DNA of 64,000 nt, taken from NCBI GenBank assembly GCA_942493275.1, contig OW818687.1, forward strand, positions 930,001 to 994,000. Direction: 5' to 3'. This document shows positions 25,758 to 33,685 of the stretch, one piece after another (the first letter of the stretch is position 1; each line of letters begins with the position of its first letter). Source of the DNA: G942493275 sp942493275. Lineage in GTDB: Bacteria > Actinomycetota > Coriobacteriia > Anaerosomatales > PHET01. Position numbers and translations under genes: made by a program. Under the pieces are notes generated by a model. That model worked only from the letters and a program-made list of their open reading frames with translations. It was not told where the DNA came from and made no database searches.

Positions 25758-25891
25758 GGGTGATTACCGAATCCCCTTAGTCGTTCGCACGACTTCCCGA
25801 TGCCCCCGCACCTCGCGCACGCCGAGGATATATGTGGGGAGTTCCGCCGACCCATGCGATGGAGCACGCGGAGATCGATCGGGAGAGACAC

Positions 25892-26344
25892 GTGACGTAC
25901 GCACTGTCGATACAGACGCTCGAGGGCCTGCTGGGCCCGGCTTCGCGCATCCTCACCCATCTCCTCCGAGCCCAGCCGCTCGGCGGTCCCGAGCACGTCA
26001 ACCTGTGCCTCGACGTTCTCGTGCACGCGGCGGGATCAAGCGGCGGCATGCTGCTCGACGACGGTGGCTACACGCTCGGCCGTGTCGGTATCGCAGACGA
26101 TCTGTCCGCCGCATTTGTCGACGCCTGGCGCTCCGGGATGCCGCGCTCGCTCGAGCAGGCGCGCCTGCTGCACCACTCCGGCGTCGTCTCCTACACCACG
26201 GTGACGCTGCCCATCTGGGCCGGCGCGACCCTCGTGCTCGCAAGCCACGACTCGCGCCCCATCGATACCGACGCCCTGCTCGCCCTTCTTCCCGGAGTGT
26301 CGTGCGCCATCGCACAGGCACCGACCTTGGAGCTCGCTTCATGA
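25892..26344 (+). CDS. Unrecognised soluble protein leading the chemotaxis operon
   Basis: This protein of about 150 residues is mixed alpha/beta, with a helical N-terminus and alternating hydrophobic strands such as VSYTTVTLPIWAGATLVLAS. The overall pattern recalls a GAF-like sensor fold, but no motif is decisive. GTG 25892 follows GGGAGAGA; ATG 25859 is an alternative. Its stop overlaps the cheA ATG (ATGA), so it is translationally coupled to cheA and probably feeds or modulates the chemotaxis complex. Confidence 0.6.
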   Translation: MTYALSIQTLEGLLGPASRILTHLLRAQPLGGPEHVNLCLDVLVHAAGSSGGMLLDDGGYTLGRVGIADDLSAAFVDAWRSGMPRSLEQARLLHHSGVVSYTTVTLPIWAGATLVLASHDSRPIDTDALLALLPGVSCAIAQAPTLELAS

Positions 26345-28233
26345 ACCCCTCCCCTAAGGAATGCATGCTCCTTTTCGACGCGGCTGCCGAGGCTCTGGTC
26401 ATGGTCTGCGCCGACGACGAGGAGAGTGTCACCGAACTGACCGAGCGGCTACAGGCGATCGCCGCCTGGTTTGACGAAGCCGACGCCGACCATCCGTCCA
26501 ACCGCGCTCTCGAGGCCGTCGCGAGGTTCGCCTCGGGCGACACGAGCGCGGTCGCCGAGATCGAGGTCGCCTATACCGACGCCCGCGCCCGGGCACTGAG
26601 TCCTCGCGCTCAGGCGTCCGGCGCCTCGGCGTCACCTCAGTCGGCGAAGTCCAACGCCAGCGCCGCGCCCATGCCGCTCGCCGGGGATGAGGACTTGCTG
26701 CGCGACTTCGGCGTTCGCGCCGGCGAGCACCTCGACGACGCCGACGAGCGTCTGCTGGCTCTCGAGAGCCACCCGGCTGACTCGGAGGCCATCGACGCGA
26801 TCTTTCGCTCGTTCCACACGATCAAGGGCATGGCCGGATTCCTTGCCCTCGACGCGATCTCCGAGCACGCGCACGAGTCGGAGAGCCTGATCGCCGACGC
26901 CCGGGCGACCGCCACGGCCATCGAGCCCGAGGCAATCGAGCAGCTATTCGCCGCCGTCGACACGATGCGCCGCCTCATCACCGATGCCACCGGGATCGGC
27001 CAGGCGACCGCCGCCGAGTCGGAGTCGGCGCAGGGCGAGGGCTCTGCAGCCGTAAGCAGCCGTTCCGGCACGGTGCGCATCGACGAAAGTCGGCTCGACA
27101 GACTGCTCGACACCATCGGTGAGCTGGTCATCGCCGAATCGATGGTGTCATCCAGCGTGCGTCTCGAAGACGGACGCGGCGAGACCATGACTCACGTGGA
27201 GCGCCTCGACAAGATCACCCGCGAGCTTCAGTCGCTCGCCACTTCCCTTCGCATGGTGCCGCTCAAGGCGACGTTCCAGCGAATGGCGCGGCTCGTGCGC
27301 GACGTATCGCACCGCTCGGGCAAGCCGGTCGACCTCGTGATCGAGGGTGAGGACACCGAGCTCGACAAAGAGGTCGTCGACCTCATCGCCGACCCGCTCA
27401 TCCACGCGCTGCGCAACGCTGTCGACCACGGCATCGAGACGCCGGCCGAGCGGGTCGCAGCGGGCAAGCCGGAAACCGGACGCGTCATCCTGCGGGCGTT
27501 TCATGCGGGCGGCGCCATCAACATCGAGGTCATCGACGACGGGCGCGGCCTCGACCCCGAGCGCATCCTCGCCCGCGCCCGCGAGCGCGGCCTGGTAGCC
27601 GAGGACGCGACGCTCGACTACCGCGAGATCCTCGATCTCATCTTCCAGCCCGGCTTCTCGACCTCGGACGAGGTCACGGATGTCTCGGGCAGAGGCGTGG
27701 GAATGGACGTCGTCCGCCGCACCGTCGACGAGCTGCGCGGACGCGTCGAGCTCCGCAGCACGCCCGGCGAGGGCTGCGCCCTGTCGATCCGACTGCCCAT
27801 CACGCTCGCGATCATCGACGGCATGGTCGCCCGAGTCGCCGAGGAGCGCTACGTCATCCCGCTGCTGTCCATCGAGCGCTCGGTGCGCCCGACCGCCGAC
27901 CAGATCACCACCGTGGCCGGCAGAGGCGAAATGCTGACGCTCGACGACGGCCTCGTACCGGTCGTGCGGCTGCACCGCCTCTTCGATACGAAGGGTGCCG
28001 AGCAAGACCCCACCAACGCGGTCGTGGTCATCACCAGCGATGGTGGGTCCCGCGCCGGGCTGCTGGTGTGTGAGCTGCTCGGCCAGCAACAGACTGTGAT
28101 CAAGCCGCTAGGCGGCGGACTTCTCGACCGCCCGGGCATCACCGGAGGGGCGATCATGCCCGACGGTTGCGTGGGCCTGATTCTCGACGCGGCAGGCCTG
28201 GTCCGCGTCGCGCATGGAAAGGACGGTGTGTGA
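26341..28233 (+). CDS. cheA: Chemotaxis histidine kinase CheA
   Basis: This 630-residue CheA has an unusual N-terminal extension of about 115 residues. An Hpt domain follows with phospho-acceptor H159 in SFHTIKGMAGF, then a Ser/Ala-rich linker and the dimerisation helices (DRLLDTIGELVIAESMV). The HATPase has HALRNAVDHGIE, IDDGRGLD and VSGRGVGMDVV, and a C-terminal CheW-like domain completes it. The linker leads straight from Hpt to the dimerisation domain with no room for a P2 (CheY-binding) domain. It autophosphorylates in response to receptors and passes phosphate to the receiver proteins CheB and REC-CheX encoded downstream. Stop-start overlaps join it to both neighbours. Confidence 0.95.
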   Translation: MNPSPKECMLLFDAAAEALVMVCADDEESVTELTERLQAIAAWFDEADADHPSNRALEAVARFASGDTSAVAEIEVAYTDARARALSPRAQASGASASPQSAKSNASAAPMPLAGDEDLLRDFGVRAGEHLDDADERLLALESHPADSEAIDAIFRSFHTIKGMAGFLALDAISEHAHESESLIADARATATAIEPEAIEQLFAAVDTMRRLITDATGIGQATAAESESAQGEGSAAVSSRSGTVRIDESRLDRLLDTIGELVIAESMVSSSVRLEDGRGETMTHVERLDKITRELQSLATSLRMVPLKATFQRMARLVRDVSHRSGKPVDLVIEGEDTELDKEVVDLIADPLIHALRNAVDHGIETPAERVAAGKPETGRVILRAFHAGGAINIEVIDDGRGLDPERILARARERGLVAEDATLDYREILDLIFQPGFSTSDEVTDVSGRGVGMDVVRRTVDELRGRVELRSTPGEGCALSIRLPITLAIIDGMVARVAEERYVIPLLSIERSVRPTADQITTVAGRGEMLTLDDGLVPVVRLHRLFDTKGAEQDPTNAVVVITSDGGSRAGLLVCELLGQQQTVIKPLGGGLLDRPGITGGAIMPDGCVGLILDAAGLVRVAHGKDGV

Positions 28234-28766
28234 GCATGGCTGCCGAAGTTCAGACAGCCCCGACGGCTGCGGCCGGCAAGTACCTGACGTTCGGTCTCGC
28301 CGGCGAGAGCTATGGGCTCGAGATACTCAGGGTGCAGGAGATCGTGGGCCTCTTGCCCATCACTCGGGTGCCCCGGCTTCCCGACTACGTCGCCGGCGTG
28401 GTCAATCTTCGCGGTCGGGTCATCCCGGTCGTCGATCTGCGGCTGTCATTTGGCTTGGACGCCGCGTCATTGCACGAGCGCACCTGCATCATCGTCGTTC
28501 GCGTCGAGCGCGCCCAGGGCGGCAGCACCGTCACCGGCGTGCTCGTCGATGAGGTCTCGGACGTGATCGCGTTGGCCGAAGCCGACATCGAGCCGACGCC
28601 GGAGTTCGCGGCGGAAGTGGATGCATCGTTTGTGAAGGGTGTCGGGCGTGAGGGAGATCGGGTGGTCCTGCTGCTCGACATCGACCACGTGCTCACGAAC
28701 GCCCAAATGGACCTGGTAGAGAAGGCCGCGACAGGGGATGCGGCTTCAACGGAGGGGGATGCGTGA
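28230..28766 (+). CDS. cheW: Chemotaxis coupling protein CheW
   Basis: This CheW of about 178 residues has KYLTFGLAGESYGLEILRVQ, PDYVAGVVNLRGRVIPVVDL and GVLVDEVSDV, the conserved coupling-protein segments that link receptors with CheA. GTG 28230, overlapping the cheA stop, has AAAGGA six bases upstream; ATG 28236 is an alternative with wider spacing. The stop overlaps the start of the receptor gene. Confidence 0.95.
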   Translation: MSMAAEVQTAPTAAAGKYLTFGLAGESYGLEILRVQEIVGLLPITRVPRLPDYVAGVVNLRGRVIPVVDLRLSFGLDAASLHERTCIIVVRVERAQGGSTVTGVLVDEVSDVIALAEADIEPTPEFAAEVDASFVKGVGREGDRVVLLLDIDHVLTNAQMDLVEKAATGDAASTEGDA

Positions 28767-30406
28767 TGCTCGCAAAGCAGAGTCTCGGAGTTCGACTGGC
28801 AATCGGTTTTGGCCTGCTCGCCGTGATCATAACCGTGATCGGCGCCGCCGCGTTCAACGACATGCGGACGCTCAACGTCTACACCTCGGAACTCGCCGAG
28901 GACACCGGAATCGCGAACTACGCGATGGAGGCCAAGTTCGAGATCGAGCAGCAGCGCCTTATCGTGATGGAGGCGATCCAGGCCGACAGCGCGAATGAGG
29001 TCGCGAAACTCAAACTGGACTACGAGGCGTCCGCCGCCGCGTACGACCAGCATGCGAGCGACCTCGTGGCCGCCCTTGAGGTCGACGCAGAGAGCGACGC
29101 GACCGCAGCGGAGGCCCTTCCGCTCGCCGTCGAGGCCCTGACGCTTCACGACGAGGAGTTCGAGCCGGTCGCTGCTGAGATCTTCGCCGTCGCCGGAGCC
29201 GAGAGGGGCAAGCTGACAGACGCCAAGCTCACCGCACTCGACGGGCAGGCCGATGAGACCGGCGATCAGGTCGTCGCGCTGATGACCAACGTCGAGACCT
29301 TCACCGACGAGATGGTCCAGGCCGCCACGGCGTCCTCCACCGCAACCACGCAGCGTGCGCTGATCCAGTCTGTCGTCCTGCTGGTCGCGGGTATTGTGCT
29401 CGCAATTGCGGTCTCGTGGTTCCTTACCCGCTCCATCACCCGCCCGATCGACCGCGTGATCGCGGGTCTCACCGCCGGTTCCGAGCAGGTCTCGAGCGCG
29501 TCGAACCAGGTCGCCTCGGCAAGTCAGCAGTTGGCTGAGGGCGCGAGCGAGCAGGCTGCCAACCTCGAGGAGACCTCTTCCTCGCTCGAGGAGATGGCCG
29601 GAATGACGCGCCAGAACGCCGACAACTCCCGGCAGGCCGACGCCATGGCGCGCGAGGCGCAGGCAGCCGCGACCAAGGGCGTGAACTCGGTCACCGAGAT
29701 GTCGACCGCGATCTCCCTCATCAAGGAAAGCAGCGACTCGACCGCCAAGATCATCAAGACGATCGACGAGATCGCGTTCCAGACCAACCTGCTCGCGCTG
29801 AACGCCGCGGTCGAAGCCGCTCGCGCCGGTGAGGCCGGCCGTGGATTCGCCGTCGTCGCCGAGGAAGTCCGCAACCTCGCGCAGCGCTCGGCTGAAGCTG
29901 CCAAGAGCACCGCGGAGATGATCGAGCAGTCGCAGAGCAGCGCGCAGCGTGGCGTGGCGGTCTCCTCGGAAGTCGCCGAGTCACTCACTCAGATCGCTCA
30001 GTCGGTCAACAAGGTCACCATGCTCGTGGGTGAGATCGCCGCGGCGAGCGAGGAGCAGGCCCAGGGCATCGACCAGATCAACACCTCCATCGCGATGATG
30101 GACCGCGTGACCCAGAGCAACGCCGCCAACGCCGAAGAGTCGGCCTCGGCGAGCGAAGAACTCTCGGCTCAGGCCAAGGAGCTCACCGACATGGTCGGCG
30201 TGCTGATTCGCACCATCAGGGGCGAGCGCGGCGCCGAGGAGACCGAGCAGCGGAACGCCACGTACGTGGCCGGCACCTCGGCCGCCGTGCACCGGCACAC
30301 CGACCGCGTGCGCCACGGCGCCCCCGGCTCGGCCTATGCAGCGGCTCCGCCCCACCGTGCCGAAGCGGCCATCCCGCTCGACGACGAAGACCTCGCGGAC
30401 TTCTAG
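28763..30406 (+). CDS. Methyl-accepting chemotaxis protein, operon-encoded
   Basis: This 547-residue receptor has TM1 (about 10-32), an all-helical four-helix-bundle sensor (35-190), TM2 (about 198-218), HAMP, and a signalling domain whose tip reads IDEIAFQTNLLALNAAVEAA followed by GRGFAVVAEEVRNLAQRS, matching the MCP consensus exactly. The C-terminal tail ends IPLDDEDLADF, an acidic tail with terminal Phe that in some MCPs tethers adaptation enzymes. It starts at GTG 28763 or ATG 28766 after GGAGGGGG. It is placed between cheW and cheR and is the likely dedicated receptor of this pathway. Confidence 0.94.
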   Translation: MMLAKQSLGVRLAIGFGLLAVIITVIGAAAFNDMRTLNVYTSELAEDTGIANYAMEAKFEIEQQRLIVMEAIQADSANEVAKLKLDYEASAAAYDQHASDLVAALEVDAESDATAAEALPLAVEALTLHDEEFEPVAAEIFAVAGAERGKLTDAKLTALDGQADETGDQVVALMTNVETFTDEMVQAATASSTATTQRALIQSVVLLVAGIVLAIAVSWFLTRSITRPIDRVIAGLTAGSEQVSSASNQVASASQQLAEGASEQAANLEETSSSLEEMAGMTRQNADNSRQADAMAREAQAAATKGVNSVTEMSTAISLIKESSDSTAKIIKTIDEIAFQTNLLALNAAVEAARAGEAGRGFAVVAEEVRNLAQRSAEAAKSTAEMIEQSQSSAQRGVAVSSEVAESLTQIAQSVNKVTMLVGEIAAASEEQAQGIDQINTSIAMMDRVTQSNAANAEESASASEELSAQAKELTDMVGVLIRTIRGERGAEETEQRNATYVAGTSAAVHRHTDRVRHGAPGSAYAAAPPHRAEAAIPLDDEDLADF

Positions 30407-30409
30407 GCC

Positions 30410-31210
30410 ATGACGACGATGCACGAGGACACCTTCAACACGATCCGCGAGATCGTCTACGAGCAGAGCGGCATCTCGCTCGGCCCGCGCAAGGAGGCGC
30501 TCGTGTGCGCCCGCGTGAGCAAGCGCATGCGCACCCTCGGCATCGCCACGTACGAGCAGTACCTTCACTACCTCGATGAGAACCCCTCGGAGACGGTGGG
30601 GCTGTTGGATGCGGTCTCGACCAATGTGACGAGCTTCTTCCGAGAGCCCCACCACTTCGAGCTCATCGCCGACGACGTCACGGCGTGGTACGAGCAAGGC
30701 CAAAGGCGGTTCCGCTTCTGGTGCGCAGCGTGCTCGACGGGAGAAGAGCCGTACTCCCTGTCGATGGTGCTGCAAGAGACCCTGCCCAACCTCGACGTCG
30801 ACTTGCGGATCCTCGCGACCGACATCTCGACCGAGGCGTTGCACAGCTGCGAGCTCGCGGCCTACGAGGAGCGCAAGATGGCGCCGGTCCCTCAGGACCT
30901 GCGCGATCGGTGGTTCAAGTACCGCAAGGACACCGCGATGTGGCACGCGAAGCCGCAGCTCACCAAGCCGGTCGTGTTCCGCCGCATGAACCTCTCGGCG
31001 CCGCCGTTCCCGATGAAGGGCCCGCTCGACGCGATCTTCTGCCGCAACGTGATGATCTACTTCGACGACACCGTCCGGATGCGCCTGCTCGACGAGGCGC
31101 ACCGGCTGCTCAAGCCGGGCGGCCTGCTGATAGTGGGGCACGCGGAGTCGCTCGCCGGAATGATCTCCGACTTCGCCTACGTCAGACCGTCTGTCTATCG
31201 GAAGCTGTAG
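30410..31210 (+). CDS. cheR: Chemotaxis protein methyltransferase CheR
   Basis: This 266-residue SAM-dependent enzyme has an N-terminal helical CheR_N domain (1-75) and a catalytic domain containing SFFREPHHFE, WCAACSTGEEPYSLSM (SAM loop), ATDISTEAL and DAIFCRNVMIYFD. It methylates receptor glutamates. It starts four bases after the receptor stop. Confidence 0.96.
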   Translation: MTTMHEDTFNTIREIVYEQSGISLGPRKEALVCARVSKRMRTLGIATYEQYLHYLDENPSETVGLLDAVSTNVTSFFREPHHFELIADDVTAWYEQGQRRFRFWCAACSTGEEPYSLSMVLQETLPNLDVDLRILATDISTEALHSCELAAYEERKMAPVPQDLRDRWFKYRKDTAMWHAKPQLTKPVVFRRMNLSAPPFPMKGPLDAIFCRNVMIYFDDTVRMRLLDEAHRLLKPGGLLIVGHAESLAGMISDFAYVRPSVYRKL

Positions 31211-31216
31211 AGCGCC

Positions 31217-31696
31217 GTGAGCGACATCATCGTAGGCATATCCGAGTACGCCGTGTCGTCTGACCCGTCCGAGAGACTCGTCACCTACTCGCTCGGAAGC
31301 TGCGTGGGGCTCGCTCTTCACGACCCCATCGTGGGCGTGGCGGGACTCCTGCACGCGATGATGCCCACCGCGAAGGCCGATCCCGTGAAGGCGGCTGCGA
31401 CGCCGGCGATGTACGTGGACGCCGGCGCGACGACCCTGTTGCAGGAGCTCTTCGACCGCGGCGCGACGAGGGCCAACCTCGTGGCCAAAGTGGTCGGGGC
31501 GGCATCGCAGCTCGATCCCGCGAACCTCTTCAGAATCGGCGAGCGCAACCACCTGGTGGTGCGCAGGGTTCTGTGGAAGAACGGGGTTCTGATCGCCGGC
31601 GAAGACGTCGGCGGCACCATCTCGCGCTCGGTCTTCCTCGACGTGGGGACCGGCCGCACGACCGTCAAGTCATCCGGCGAGTTCAAGGAAGTCTAG
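31217..31696 (+). CDS. cheD: Chemoreceptor glutamine deamidase CheD
   Basis: This 159-residue CheD has TYSLGSCVGLALHDP, containing the catalytic Cys, GLLHAMMP with the catalytic His, and a C-terminal strand region DVGGTISRSVFLDVGTGR. It deamidates receptor Gln residues and, in Bacillus-type systems, works with CheC. The only CheC-family module here is the CheX domain of the next gene. Start GTG 31217. Confidence 0.93.
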   Translation: MSDIIVGISEYAVSSDPSERLVTYSLGSCVGLALHDPIVGVAGLLHAMMPTAKADPVKAAATPAMYVDAGATTLLQELFDRGATRANLVAKVVGAASQLDPANLFRIGERNHLVVRRVLWKNGVLIAGEDVGGTISRSVFLDVGTGRTTVKSSGEFKEV

Positions 31697-31717
31697 GTTC
31701 TCAAGGAGGCACCACCC

Positions 31718-32578
31718 ATGGCGCTCAACGTCCTCATCGTCGACGACTCGGATGTGATCCGAGCCATGATCGCGCGCACGCTCACCCTCGCGCAGATCCC
31801 CCTCGGCGAGGTCTATCAGGCGGCAAACGGCCGAGAGGCCCTCTCGATGCTCGACGAGTCGTGGGTCGACCTCGTGCTCGCCGACATCAACATGCCCGTC
31901 ATGTCGGGTGCCGAGATGCTCGAGCGGATGCGCGCCAATCCCAGGACCGCGGACGTTCCCGTGGTGGTCGTTTCCACCGAGGGCGCGACCAAGCGCATCG
32001 AGTCACTCATGCGACTTGGCGTCGCCGCCTGGATCCGCAAGCCCTTCACCCCCGAGGAGATTCGCGACGCGGTGACCAAGGTAATGATGGAGGCCGAGAC
32101 CCGCGCCGCCGGCACCCAACTCCTCGACGACGCTCTCGGCCTGGTCCTCGAGCAGTTCGCGTTCGCGTTCCCAGACGCTGTCGCGGCCGATGACCTGCCG
32201 CACGCGGGAGACGACGTCTTGGTGGCCCGCATCTCGTTCGTCGGCGCTGCCGCGGGCTCGCTCACGCTTGCGGCCCCCACCGGGCTGTGTGCCGAGCTCG
32301 CATCCAACATCCTCGGCGTCGATCCGGAAGAGTCCGCCCACGTATGCGGCGGCGACGCGCTTGGCGAGATCCTCAACATGACGTGCGGCCACATCGCGAC
32401 ATCGCTCGATGCGGACCGCCCGACCGACATCCAGCCCCCTATCGTGACGCGGCTCTCCGCAACCGAGTGGGACCGGCTGGCGCGCTCCTCCGGCGCACGC
32501 ACCTACATGGTCGAGGACCAGCCCCTGCTCGCCCTGCTCGGACTGCGCACCAACCCCGCGCAGTGCCTGACAGCGTGA
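31718..32578 (+). CDS. Response regulator fused to CheX-type phosphatase domain
   Basis: This 286-residue protein has an N-terminal receiver (LIVDDSDVIR, phospho-acceptor D56 in VLADINMP, Lys in WIRKPF) and a C-terminal CheX/CheC-like domain (about 130-286). The phosphatase signature DALGEILN matches the D/S-x3-E-x2-N pattern of CheC, CheX and FliY. The protein could act as the pathway's CheY and also dephosphorylate receivers, including itself. No separate cheY is present in the operon. The stop overlaps the cheB GTG start. Confidence 0.88.
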   Translation: MALNVLIVDDSDVIRAMIARTLTLAQIPLGEVYQAANGREALSMLDESWVDLVLADINMPVMSGAEMLERMRANPRTADVPVVVVSTEGATKRIESLMRLGVAAWIRKPFTPEEIRDAVTKVMMEAETRAAGTQLLDDALGLVLEQFAFAFPDAVAADDLPHAGDDVLVARISFVGAAAGSLTLAAPTGLCAELASNILGVDPEESAHVCGGDALGEILNMTCGHIATSLDADRPTDIQPPIVTRLSATEWDRLARSSGARTYMVEDQPLLALLGLRTNPAQCLTA

Positions 32579-33630
32579 GCCACCCGCACCAACAAGGCCC
32601 CGGCCGCCGGATCCGAGTCCTCGTCGTCGATGACTCGGCCCTCGTCCGCCGCATAATCACGCGCGAGCTCGAGGCGGCGGGCGACATCGACGTGGTCGGA
32701 TCCGCTCCGGACCCCTACGTCGCCCGCGACCTGATACTCGCGCACAACCCCGACGTGATCACGCTGGACGTCGAGATGCCGCGCATGGACGGCATCACGT
32801 TCCTGCGCAAGCTGATGCGCGCCCGGGCGATCCCGGTGGTCGTGGTCTCCTCGCTGACCAGGCACGGCAGTGAGCTCGCGATGGAGGCGCTCGATGCCGG
32901 GGCGGTCGCGGTACTCGCGAAGCCCGGTCCGGCGTACAGCGTCGGCGACATGTCCGAGCAGCTCGTCGCTGCGGTTCGCGGAGCGTCAGTCGCGCACGTC
33001 TCACTGGCTCGCGCCAAGCCCCGACGCTCCACCCGCCTCGCCCTGACGCGTACGACCAACCGGATCGTCGCGCTCGGCGCATCCATCGGCGGGACGCAGG
33101 CCCTGCGCGAGGTCCTCTCGGCGATGCCGGCGAACGGTCCGGGGATCGTCGTCGTGCAGCACATGCCCGAGCAGTTCACCGGCGCCTTCGCCCAGCGGCT
33201 GCAGGAGGTCTGCGCGATCGACGTCTGCGAGGCGCGGCACGGCGATACCATCACCCCGGGCCGAGCCCTCATCGCGCCCGGCAACAAGCACATGGTGCTG
33301 CGACGCAGCGGCGCGACCTACCGCGTCGAGATCCGCACCGGACCGCTGGTCACGGGTCATCGGCCCTCGGTCGACATCCTGTTCAAGTCCGTCGCGCGGT
33401 ACGCGGGAAAGAACGCCGTTGGCGTGATCATGACGGGCATGGGTTCGGATGGAGCCGCCGGACTTGCCGCGATGGCGGAGGCCGGCGCGGCGACTATCGC
33501 CCAAGATGAAGCGACCAGCGTGGTCTTCGGGATGGCGAAAGAGGCGATCGAGCGCGGTGCCGTACAGCAAGTCGTCCCCCTGCAACGGATCGCGCGTGCC
33601 ATACTCGAAAAGGTACAGGAAGCCGACTGA
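32575..33630 (+). CDS. cheB: Chemotaxis methylesterase CheB
   Basis: This 351-residue two-domain enzyme has a receiver (VLVVDDSALVR, phospho-acceptor D65 in ITLDVEMPR, KPGP) and a methylesterase with the Ser-His-Asp triad in GASIGGTQAL, VQHMPEQFT and MTGMGSDGAAG. It removes receptor methyl groups when phosphorylated by CheA. GTG 32575 overlaps the previous stop. It is the last gene of the che operon proper. Confidence 0.96.
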   Translation: MSHPHQQGPGRRIRVLVVDDSALVRRIITRELEAAGDIDVVGSAPDPYVARDLILAHNPDVITLDVEMPRMDGITFLRKLMRARAIPVVVVSSLTRHGSELAMEALDAGAVAVLAKPGPAYSVGDMSEQLVAAVRGASVAHVSLARAKPRRSTRLALTRTTNRIVALGASIGGTQALREVLSAMPANGPGIVVVQHMPEQFTGAFAQRLQEVCAIDVCEARHGDTITPGRALIAPGNKHMVLRRSGATYRVEIRTGPLVTGHRPSVDILFKSVARYAGKNAVGVIMTGMGSDGAAGLAAMAEAGAATIAQDEATSVVFGMAKEAIERGAVQQVVPLQRIARAILEKVQEAD

Positions 33631-33661
33631 GCATCCGATACACCTGGTACACCTCACGCGA

Positions 33662-33683
33662 GGTCCTTAGGGGGCCTAGGACC
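33662..33683 (+). promoter_or_regulatory. Hairpin overlapping the ribosome-binding site of the PAS kinase
   Basis: GGTCC (33662-33666) pairs with GGACC (33679-33683), extended by TTAG/CTA, and encloses the purine-rich stretch just before ATG 33686. It could limit translation of the kinase or be a weak end signal for the che operon. No T tract follows. Confidence 0.35.
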
Positions 33684-33685
33684 GA

